This document shows positions 57,406-64,000 of a DNA stretch of 64,000 nt, piece after piece. The stretch lies in NCBI RefSeq assembly GCF_000332645.1, contig NZ_AMXN01000010.1, positions 62,001 through 126,000 of the forward strand. Direction: 5' to 3'. The translations under genes were made by a program, and so were the position numbers. Below the pieces are notes generated by a model, which searched no databases, was not told where the DNA came from, and saw nothing but the letters and a program-made list of their open reading frames with translations. The DNA comes from Bacillus inaquosorum KCTC 13429. GTDB taxonomy: Bacteria; Bacillota; Bacilli; Bacillales; Bacillaceae. Every line of letters starts with the position of its first letter. Position 1 is the stretch's first letter.

Positions 57406-57432
57406 GTCGTATTAATAGCTTGAAAAGTTACA
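57406..57432 (-). promoter_or_regulatory. SigX-type autoregulatory promoter
   Basis: Minus strand TGTAAC (57427-57432), 17-base spacer, CGAC (57406-57409), matching the ECF SigX consensus exactly. It explains positive autoregulation of sigX-rsiX. Confidence 0.88.
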
Positions 57433-57513
57433 TTACAACTATATTACGAGAAACTGGAATTTGGAAGGGAATTTATATTAACATATCCTTAAATTTTATT
57501 AATATTGGCTTTT

Positions 57514-57544
57514 AAAAAAACACCCGCTTAATCAGCGGGTGTTT
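57514..57544 (-). terminator. Terminator of the resABCDE operon
   Basis: AACACCCGCT/AGCGGGTGTT stem followed by a TTTTTTT run on the minus strand, 40 bases after resE. Confidence 0.87.
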
Positions 57545-57583
57545 CTTATGGAACAAGATTCTTCGGCAAATTCAGACCAGATT

Positions 57584-59353
57584 TTATGGTTTTGTCGGAA
57601 TATAAAATGTAAATGTCGTTCCTTTATCCATTCGGCTGTGCACCGTAATCGAACCGTTGTGGGCTTCTACGATATTTTTAACGATAGCCAGCCCAAGCCC
57701 GGTTCCTGCTCTGCCTCTTGTCCGCGCTTTATCTGCCTTATAGAACCGCTCAAAGATAAATGGTAGGTCTTCTTCCGGTATGCCGGATCCAGAGTCTTTG
57801 ATATCAAATTTCAATCCATCCTTCACAGAATGGACTGCAATGGAAACACTGCCCCCGGATGAAGTATGCCGTAGCGCGTTATCGATCAAATTGGTAAATA
57901 CCTGCTCCATCTTGTCTTCATCAAACATAAACTCCTCTTCTGTGAGAGAAATATCTTGATGTAAAGCAATATTTTTTTCTTTAGCAACGCCGGAAAATTT
58001 CCGAATGATCTTCTCTAAAAATTCATTGACGTTGATATTTTCGTAATGCAAGCCTGTATGGCCTGATTCCATTCGGGCTAAATCAAGCAAATCATTGACT
58101 AAGCGGCCCATTCGCAGCGATTCATCATAAATGATTTGGGCAATTTCTTTCCGGTCTTCCTCGGAGCTTGCAATGTCATCGACAATTGCTTCACTGTATC
58201 CCTGAAGCATGGAAATCGGTGTTCTAAGCTCATGGCTGACATTTGCGATAAAATCTTCACGCAGCTTATCAAGGCGGCGTTCTTCAGTCATGTCGCGCAG
58301 CACGGCAACCGCTCCTCTGACATGCGATTCCGCATAAAGCGGCGACATCAAGAGCACCCATGATCTGCCTTGCAGCGTCATCTCAATCATTTGTTCTTTT
58401 TCAGTGCTGACAGCGTTTTGGAACAGCTCTTTTGCTTCAGGCGGAAGGTTATCGCCTTCTTTGATATTCATATTCTGCTCATAATACCAAGCCTGAAGAA
58501 AACGTTCAGCCGGCGGGTTTGTCACAAGAATCGTACCGTCAATATTAATGGTAATAACCCCGTCAGCCATACTGCTCAAAATGTTAGAAAGCTGTTCTTT
58601 TTCTTGATTGAGCGCATTAATATGAAAGTTAAGCTGCCGGCCCATTTGATTAAAAGCGGTTGCCAGTTCACCGATTTCATCCTGAGTTAAAATCGGGATT
58701 TTTGTATCGAACTTGCCTTTCGCCAAGTCTTGTGCGCCCTCTCTCATTTTTCGAAGCGGATACGTGACCCTGCTTGATAAAAAGAAAGCGAAAAACGTTG
58801 TCAGTACAATTGCAATTCCCGCGGCCAGAAAGATATAGCGGGTCGTGTGTTTTGTTGTATCTTTAACGGCAAGCAAAGACTGGGATAAAAAGACCATGCC
58901 TTTCTTTCCGTCTTTTTCATACGGGACACCTACAATCAGGCGTTCATTATCCGTGTCTGTATTGCTCAGCACCGTTCGTTTGCTTACTTTTTTATGATCT
59001 TGGAGAGCATTATTTAAATCTTTGTCATGCTGTATTTGCTCAACCGTAATGGACGACAGGCGATTTTTATCATTCGGAGAATACCAATACTTTTTCTCAT
59101 CCTGAATGATGGCAATGCTTGTTAAGTTATCAGCGAGCTCCCAAGTGATTGATCTTGCCAGTGCCTGGTCCTCGTGATTTTCTATGATGACAGCAACTTT
59201 ATTCGCAAGCTGTGTTAAATCATTCTCGGCTTCTTCCACATGGTAATTTTCAATAAATTCGAGCAAAAGAACCGTCAAAATGAATAATACGATCAAGACG
59301 AGTGAAAGGATCGTAAACCACAGCTTGCCTACTACGCTTTTCCAAAATTTCAT
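57584..59353 (-). CDS. resE: ResE, sensor histidine kinase
   Basis: A 589-residue membrane kinase sensing low oxygen and NO. Two N-terminal membrane segments ([23 protein letters not shown] and [20 protein letters not shown]) flank an extracytoplasmic domain (residues ~35-165); then HAMP ([21 protein letters not shown]), PAS (~residues 255-360), the phosphorylated His in [21 protein letters not shown] near residue 375, and the ATPase domain with N, G1 ([11 protein letters not shown]) and G2 ([18 protein letters not shown]) boxes. Overlaps resD by 4 bases. It controls respiration and anaerobic genes with ResD. Confidence 0.97.
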   Translation of the reverse strand: MKFWKSVVGKLWFTILSLVLIVLFILTVLLLEFIENYHVEEAENDLTQLANKVAVIIENHEDQALARSITWELADNLTSIAIIQDEKKYWYSPNDKNRLSSITVEQIQHDKDLNNALQDHKKVSKRTVLSNTDTDNERLIVGVPYEKDGKKGMVFLSQSLLAVKDTTKHTTRYIFLAAGIAIVLTTFFAFFLSSRVTYPLRKMREGAQDLAKGKFDTKIPILTQDEIGELATAFNQMGRQLNFHINALNQEKEQLSNILSSMADGVITINIDGTILVTNPPAERFLQAWYYEQNMNIKEGDNLPPEAKELFQNAVSTEKEQMIEMTLQGRSWVLLMSPLYAESHVRGAVAVLRDMTEERRLDKLREDFIANVSHELRTPISMLQGYSEAIVDDIASSEEDRKEIAQIIYDESLRMGRLVNDLLDLARMESGHTGLHYENINVNEFLEKIIRKFSGVAKEKNIALHQDISLTEEEFMFDEDKMEQVFTNLIDNALRHTSSGGSVSIAVHSVKDGLKFDIKDSGSGIPEEDLPFIFERFYKADKARTRGRAGTGLGLAIVKNIVEAHNGSITVHSRMDKGTTFTFYIPTKP

Positions 59354-60072
59354 TCAGCGCCTACCTCAAATTTATAGCCTACACCCCATACGGTGACAAT
59401 TTTTTTCGCAGCTTCCGGAGATACCTTATTCAGTTTTTCTCTCAAGCGTTTGACGTGAGTGTCTACTGTCCGCAGATCACCAAAAAACTCATATTGCCAC
59501 ACTTCTTTCAGCAGCTTTTCCCGATCATACACTTTATCAGGTGTTTTCGCTAAGAAGTATAGAAGCTCATACTCTTTAGGCGTCAGACTTACTTCTGTTC
59601 CATCAGCCGTTACACGGTGAGCATCATGGTCAATGGACAGATGTGAAAACACGAGCACATTTTTCGTCGGTGTATTGGCATTGAAATAAGAGGTTTGGGA
59701 TGCTCTTCTCAAAAGGGCCTTTACCCGCAACACGACTTCTCTCGGGCTGAACGGCTTGACAATATAATCATCTGTTCCCGCTTCAAACCCCTGCACCCGG
59801 TTTGCTTCTTCTCCTTTTGCGGTCAGCATGATAATTGGTGTCGCTTTTTTTTCACGAACTTGCCGGCACACTTCAATTCCGTCAGTCCCCGGCATCATCA
59901 GATCAAGCAAAATTAAGTCATAATTGGCTTCAAGCCCTTTGGCAATGGCTTCATCACCATTTTCCGCTTCGTCTATGACATAATTTTCACGTTCAAGATA
60001 CATTCTTAAAAGGCGGCGAATTCTGGCTTCGTCATCAACTACTAATATTTTGGTTTCGTTCGTTTGGTCCAT
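59350..60072 (-). CDS. resD: ResD, OmpR-type response regulator
   Basis: A 240-residue regulator. The receiver domain has the phosphoacceptor Asp in [15 protein letters not shown] (near residue 57), with acidic pocket [10 protein letters not shown] and Lys in [10 protein letters not shown] near residue 105. The C-terminal winged helix ([32 protein letters not shown], residues ~155-230) binds DNA. It activates resA, ctaA, fnr, nasDEF, hmp and sigX-linked genes under oxygen limitation in B. subtilis. It lies 81 bases after resC and can have its own promoter; overlaps resE by 4 bases. Confidence 0.97.
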   Translation of the reverse strand: MDQTNETKILVVDDEARIRRLLRMYLERENYVIDEAENGDEAIAKGLEANYDLILLDLMMPGTDGIEVCRQVREKKATPIIMLTAKGEEANRVQGFEAGTDDYIVKPFSPREVVLRVKALLRRASQTSYFNANTPTKNVLVFSHLSIDHDAHRVTADGTEVSLTPKEYELLYFLAKTPDKVYDREKLLKEVWQYEFFGDLRTVDTHVKRLREKLNKVSPEAAKKIVTVWGVGYKFEVGAE

Positions 60073-60153
60073 CGTTTTCCCCCTGCTTTCCTTCTGTTAC
60101 TTTCATTTTATCAAATCGTGAGAAAGTTTGAGAATTGTGTCGCTTTCTTAGGA

Positions 60154-61329
60154 CTATGCATAAGAATGAAGTCCGGCAAGCACTAGATTTACGAATATTA
60201 AATTAAACATTATAATAGCAAAACCGATTACGGCCAGCCATGCTGACTTCTCACCGTGCCAGCCTCTTGACAGTCTTAAATGCAAGTAAGCGGCATAGAA
60301 CAAAAACGTGATCAGCGCCCATACTTCCTTCGGGTCCCAGCCCCAAAATCTGGTCCACGCGAGCTGAGCCCAAATCATCGCAAAGATCAGCGCCCCGAGC
60401 GTAAAGATTGGAAATCCGATCGAAACGGCCCTGTAGCCAACTTCATCCACCAGATCAAGATTGACGTTTTTCACCAGCGGATGTAATAGAGCGCTGATTC
60501 TTTTTCTGATGATCAGACGAAGAACTCCGTACAAAACAAGGCCTGCTCCAAATGACCAAATGACGGTGTTCACCTTTCTGCCTGAGAAAAGGGCGGGAAG
60601 CTCAGCAAGCGGCTCCATTCTCCCCTCGGTCAAAAGCTCTCCCTGATGCGGGCCGACAAGTGCAGGCATTTCGTACACCATCACACTTTTTTCTTTATTT
60701 TTATCCACCCAGTTAAACTCCGCTTCATAGCCTGCAAGACGAAATGCCGATGTGATCGCAATAAAGGCGACGGTTGTGACCAGGATAAACATAATCGCTT
60801 CAAGCCAGAACGTTTTTTTGCTTGGTTTTGTCTGGTCTACATGCTTCAAAAGAAAGATGACACCTGCGACAAAGCTGATAGCAAGTATAGCTTGCCCAAG
60901 CGCTGCTGTTGTTACGTGAATATACAGCCAATTGCTCTGCAGCGACGGAATTAAGGGCGAGATATCCGTCGGAAACATGCTGGCGTAAGCAATCAGCAAT
61001 AAAGCAATTGACAGCGTAAACAGACCTAATGAAGGCAATCTGTAGATAAAATAAAGAATAATAAACGCCAAAACAAGCATCATGCCAAAGGCGGTGGTGA
61101 ATTCAAACATATTGCTGACTGGTGCATGGCCGCTGGCAGCCCACCTTGTGATGAAATATCCCAGATGGCAGAGAAAACCGATAATAGAAAGGGTGATTCC
61201 AATGTTGGCCCATCGGTTAGGCTTGCCCTTTTTACCTTTATTTCCGCGTATGGCCCCGCCGAAAATCGGGACAGCGATTAAATACACGAGAAAGGCCGCA
61301 TAAAGAAAATTTCCGCTCAACTCCGCCAT
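60154..61329 (-). CDS. resC: ResC (CcsA family), cytochrome c haem-lyase subunit
   Basis: A 391-residue polytopic membrane protein, eight or more segments, of the system II cytochrome c maturation pathway. The haem-handling signature [33 protein letters not shown] is near residue 318 (WWD-type domain), with flanking His in [12 protein letters not shown] and [10 protein letters not shown]. With ResB it carries haem b across the membrane and attaches it to apocytochrome c such as QcrC and CccA. It lies 19 bases after resB. Confidence 0.96.
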   Translation of the reverse strand: MAELSGNFLYAAFLVYLIAVPIFGGAIRGNKGKKGKPNRWANIGITLSIIGFLCHLGYFITRWAASGHAPVSNMFEFTTAFGMMLVLAFIILYFIYRLPSLGLFTLSIALLLIAYASMFPTDISPLIPSLQSNWLYIHVTTAALGQAILAISFVAGVIFLLKHVDQTKPSKKTFWLEAIMFILVTTVAFIAITSAFRLAGYEAEFNWVDKNKEKSVMVYEMPALVGPHQGELLTEGRMEPLAELPALFSGRKVNTVIWSFGAGLVLYGVLRLIIRKRISALLHPLVKNVNLDLVDEVGYRAVSIGFPIFTLGALIFAMIWAQLAWTRFWGWDPKEVWALITFLFYAAYLHLRLSRGWHGEKSAWLAVIGFAIIMFNLIFVNLVLAGLHSYA

Positions 61330-61348
61330 GACATCACTCCCTTTTCGC

Positions 61349-62977
61349 CTATTTCTGTGTTTTGATTAATTCTTTTTGGTCCTCCGGTTCAGTCAGTCCG
61401 GAATCAGCCAATGCAAAGGCTAAATCCTTCTTCAGGCCATACCAGTTTTTATTCGTATGCCCTGCCACCATGACTGCGCCATCCTGTGAGTGAAGCCAGA
61501 TTCTTCGGTGCTGCCAGTACATACCCTGAATAACACCGATCATAAAAATGGCTCCGCCGACAGCAAGCACCCAGAGTGTCAGATCCTTTCTGACTGTGAG
61601 ACCGGTAATGTTTTTCGTTTCTACATGGTCAAATTTCAGCTTATATTTATTGCTGTCTGAGCCTTCGATTGTTTCTTGGATGGCGACAAAGCTTTTCTCA
61701 CCCTTCGGTTTGTCCGGCGTTATGATATTAAAGACAAAAGCCGGATTGTTAGGGATCTTTGTTTTCGTGCTAGGCTCTCCGTCCTGATTAAAATAGAAGT
61801 CTGGCAGGTAGCTGGCGATTTCCACTTTGTAACCGTTGCCAAGATCATAAACCGAATCTGGATCCAGAAGGTTGACCTTTAAGCTCCCAAAGGATTTTTT
61901 TGTTTTTTTGTCTATCAGCTGAAACACCATTTGATCAAGCTGATTCTCTTTATAATCCACCTGGTAAACGGAAAAAGAATCAAAACGCAGCGGCTGATTG
62001 ACACGAATGTCCTCTTCTGTTACTTTTTTCAGCTTCGGCTTCTCACCATAAACAATTTTTCCTTCTCTCTTGTAGAGTACGGCATCTGTTTGAAAGTTCT
62101 TTGCCACTTTCCCGTCCCCGACTCTGTCAATCGCATCTGCGAATACCTTTTTTTCCGTTTTGCTGTTATAGGTCTCTACGCTGAATTGATTGTTTTTCAA
62201 ATAATATTTTCCGTCTGTTCCCGGAATGGCTGCGGTTTCGCCTTCTCTAACCCAAAGCGTCTCATCGACGTACATGCCAGGCACAAATCTCAGCATTGCA
62301 CCGATCAGAAAGATAATCAATCCAATGTGGTTGACATACGGGCCCCAGCGGGAAAAACGCCCTTTTTCGGCAAGAATGCTGCCCTCTTTTTCTCTGATTC
62401 TATAATGTTTTTTCTTTAAGAGAGCAACAATCTGTTCTTTTGCTTCTCCGTTAAGTACAGTATCCGTTTCACTGAACAAGCGCTGCCTTCTTAAAAAAGC
62501 AGGACTCCTGCGGACACCTTGGTTTTTTAACGCTCTGTACAACGGAATGACCCGGTCGAGGCTGCAAATCACGAGTGAAATGCCGATTGAGGCAATGAGC
62601 AGCAAATACCACCAGGAACCATATAAATGATGAAACCCGAGCAAATAATAAAGCTGGCCAAACGTGCCGTACTGCTCTTTGTAATAGGTATCAGCCTGTG
62701 CACCCGGAGGCAAATAGGCTTCTTGGGGAAAAATGGTGCCAAACGCTGATGCGGCAAGGGTTATGACGATAAGCCATATTCCCACCTTAACCGAAGAAAA
62801 GAAATTCCAAATTTTATCGATGATCGTTTTGTTATAGGTTTGTGAACGCCTTGCGCTTCCGTCATATCTCATATCAGCAAGCGGAGGCTGAGTTTCCTGG
62901 AGAGCTCTTCCGCACGATTCACATAGAACGGTTCCGACCGGGTTTACATGTCCGCATTCACATTTGACTTGCTTCAT
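61349..62977 (-). CDS. resB: ResB (Ccs1 family), cytochrome c maturation protein
   Basis: A 542-residue membrane protein of system II. The N terminus carries a short zinc-ribbon-like segment with four Cys ([17 protein letters not shown], residues ~5-21). Segments [40 protein letters not shown] and [15 protein letters not shown], then a large extracellular domain (residues ~255-450), then a last segment [21 protein letters not shown]. It forms the haem export/ligation unit with ResC. It overlaps resA by 4 bases and precedes resC by 19. Confidence 0.95.
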   Translation of the reverse strand: MKQVKCECGHVNPVGTVLCESCGRALQETQPPLADMRYDGSARRSQTYNKTIIDKIWNFFSSVKVGIWLIVITLAASAFGTIFPQEAYLPPGAQADTYYKEQYGTFGQLYYLLGFHHLYGSWWYLLLIASIGISLVICSLDRVIPLYRALKNQGVRRSPAFLRRQRLFSETDTVLNGEAKEQIVALLKKKHYRIREKEGSILAEKGRFSRWGPYVNHIGLIIFLIGAMLRFVPGMYVDETLWVREGETAAIPGTDGKYYLKNNQFSVETYNSKTEKKVFADAIDRVGDGKVAKNFQTDAVLYKREGKIVYGEKPKLKKVTEEDIRVNQPLRFDSFSVYQVDYKENQLDQMVFQLIDKKTKKSFGSLKVNLLDPDSVYDLGNGYKVEIASYLPDFYFNQDGEPSTKTKIPNNPAFVFNIITPDKPKGEKSFVAIQETIEGSDSNKYKLKFDHVETKNITGLTVRKDLTLWVLAVGGAIFMIGVIQGMYWQHRRIWLHSQDGAVMVAGHTNKNWYGLKKDLAFALADSGLTEPEDQKELIKTQK

Positions 62978-63513
62978 CCCGAAGTCTCTCCGGGTTTTAT
63001 CAGATTCATATAATCATGGATCATGCTTTCTGTCATAGTGCCGGTCACCACCTTGACAACTTTTCCTTCCGGATTGATTAAAAAGGTTGTCGGAAGCGGA
63101 GATACGTCATAGGCATCAAGCACTTGGCGATCCGTATCCAGAACAACCGGAAAATTGACTCCGTAGGATTTCATAAAATTATGTACTGCTATCTTTGACT
63201 CCCCAACATTTATCGCGACAACTTCAATACCTTGGTCTTTAAAATGCTTATATTGGTTCGCCATATAAGGAAATTCTTTCTTGCACGGTTCACACCATGT
63301 ACCCCAGAAATTCAAAAAAACACCTTTCCCTTTTAAGTCACTGAGCTCGATACGTTTCCCATTCGTATCTTCAAGGACAAAATTCGGTGCGTCGGACCCT
63401 TCGGATATACTCTCTTTGCCGGCAAATACAGCGTTGTAAATTGTATAGCCAAGTGCACAGATTAAAACGAGAAGGATGCCGGTCCGAATGAATAAACGCC
63501 TTTTTTTCTTCAT
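62974..63513 (-). CDS. resA: ResA, membrane-anchored thioredoxin-like thiol-disulfide oxidoreductase
   Basis: A 179-residue thioredoxin-fold protein anchored by an uncleaved N-terminal segment ([23 protein letters not shown]) with the domain outside the membrane. The active site is [12 protein letters not shown] near residue 75 (CEPC), followed by the [10 protein letters not shown] strand and [12 protein letters not shown] with the cis-Pro near residue 140. It reduces the cysteine pair of apocytochrome c before haem attachment. First gene of resA-resB-resC-resD-resE. ATG 63513 gives the known length; the longer frame upstream is rejected. Confidence 0.96.
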   Translation of the reverse strand: MKKKRRLFIRTGILLVLICALGYTIYNAVFAGKESISEGSDAPNFVLEDTNGKRIELSDLKGKGVFLNFWGTWCEPCKKEFPYMANQYKHFKDQGIEVVAINVGESKIAVHNFMKSYGVNFPVVLDTDRQVLDAYDVSPLPTTFLINPEGKVVKVVTGTMTESMIHDYMNLIKPGETSG

Positions 63514-63547
63514 TGTCCACTGCCCCCTTCCCCCTATTGCAGATCCA

Positions 63548-63607
63548 TTCAATTATATCATTGCACGTTCATTTCACATTTCTTACTTTTTGAAGGTTAT
63601 GTGAAAT
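63548..63607 (-). promoter_or_regulatory. resA promoter region with inverted repeat
   Basis: Minus strand extended -10 TGATATAAT (TATAAT at 63551-63556) 38 bases before the resA ATG, with no good -35. Upstream lies ATTTCACAT/ATGTGAAAT (63571-63579/63599-63607), a 9-bp inverted repeat that reaches the rluB stop. ResD and PhoP are known activators of resA in B. subtilis; which protein uses this repeat is not known. Confidence 0.5.
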
Positions 63608-64000
63608 TTAGAAAGCGTTTTTACCGTGCTCCGCCAGCGCTCTAAGTCTTTTAACTTCATGCGGCGTCAGCTCTCTGGCATCTCCCGTGTGCAAGCCTCG
63701 CAGGTTTAAAAACGCGTATTCTTCACGCTTCAGCTTGATTACCTCATGCCCGATCGCTTCGAACATGCGGCGCACCTGTCTGTTGCGTCCTTCATGGATG
63801 GTCAGCTGAATAATGCTTGTTTGCTTTTTCTTATCCAAAGACAGCAGCTTCGCTTTAGCAGGCGCCGTTTTGCCTTCTTCCAGCCTAATTCCGCGCTCCA
63901 GCTTTCTGAGCAGCTCTTTAGGCGGGATCCCTTTCACCTTCGCCACGTATGTTTTATCTATTTCATACTTAGGGTGCATCAGTTTATTGGCAAACTCGCC
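63608..64000 (-). CDS. rluB: RluB (YpuL), 23S rRNA pseudouridine synthase, 3' part only
   Basis: The C-terminal ~130 residues; the gene continues beyond base 64000. The fragment carries the family end block YEIDKTYVAKVKGIPPKELLRKLERGI and QLTIHEGRNRQVRRMFEAIGHEVIKLKREEYAFLNLRGL typical of the RsuA/RluB branch. It modifies uridine near position 2605 (E. coli numbering) in the peptidyl transferase region of 23S rRNA. The catalytic Asp (GRLD motif) and the N-terminal S4 domain are outside the window. It ends 94 bases before resA, the same strand, probably as a separate transcript (scpAB-rluB). Confidence 0.93.
   Translation of the reverse strand, partial: GEFANKLMHPKYEIDKTYVAKVKGIPPKELLRKLERGIRLEEGKTAPAKAKLLSLDKKKQTSIIQLTIHEGRNRQVRRMFEAIGHEVIKLKREEYAFLNLRGLHTGDARELTPHEVKRLRALAEHGKNAF

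Overview
The window is chromosomal DNA of a low-GC Gram-positive, spore-forming bacterium of the Bacillus subtilis species complex. The gene content and order match the B. subtilis stretch from bshA to rluB: the aro/trp/his/tyr supraoperon, TRAP (mtrB), spoIVA, sleB-ypeB, sigX-rsiX and resABCDE. A few residues in gudB and resB differ from B. subtilis 168 as I remember it, and gudB lacks the 168-type duplication, so this is probably a wild isolate or a sister species rather than strain 168. This identification is from memory of the families and was not checked by alignment. Nearly everything is on the minus strand; only ypjC, ypzI, fer and serA are on the plus strand.

Layout from low to high coordinates. 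1-2.6 kb: bacillithiol genes bshA (partial) and bshB1, mgsA, dapB and ypjD. 2.7-5.1 kb: membrane proteins ypjC, ypjB and ypjA. 5.2-7.2 kb: qcrABC, the menaquinol:cytochrome c oxidoreductase, followed by ypiF, ypiB and ypiA (7.3-9.7 kb). 10-22.4 kb: the aromatic amino-acid supraoperon, transcribed aroF-aroB-aroH-trpEDCFBA-hisC-tyrA-aroE, with the TRAP-controlled trp leader inside it. 22.5-27.9 kb: cheR, ndk, hepT-menH-hepS (menaquinone side chain and ring methylation), mtrB-folE and hbs. 28.3-35.7 kb: spoIVA, yphF, yphE, gpsA, der, the ypzH-YIEGIA-yphA spore-envelope cluster and tiny ypzI. 35.7-44.1 kb: fni, ypfD, cmk, ypfB, ypfA, ypeB-sleB, prsW and ypdA. 44.2-52.8 kb: gudB, ypbH, ypbG, ypbF, ypbE, ypbD, recQ, ypbB, fer and the FMN-riboswitch gene fmnP. 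53.2-64 kb: serA, aroC, sigX-rsiX, resABCDE and rluB (partial).

Several systems fit together functionally. The supraoperon makes chorismate and converts it to Trp, Tyr, Phe and His intermediates; its trp part is attenuated by TRAP, whose gene mtrB lies 7 kb away. Menaquinone synthesis (hepS, hepT, menH), the bc complex (qcrABC), cytochrome c maturation (resABC) and the ResDE regulators form a respiration theme. SpoIVA, SleB/YpeB, YpjB and the YIEGIA cluster serve sporulation and germination. PrsW starts release of SigW, and SigX has its own autoregulatory promoter here.

I found no mobile element, CRISPR array, tRNA, rRNA, prophage or defence island, and no clearly novel multi-gene system. 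The least understood material is the YphA-YIEGIA-YpzH cluster, the RecQ-YpbB pair, several small conserved genes (ypzI, ypfB, yphE) and a few unexplained inverted repeats and candidate operators, listed as findings. Promoters and terminators were read by eye and no folding program was run.
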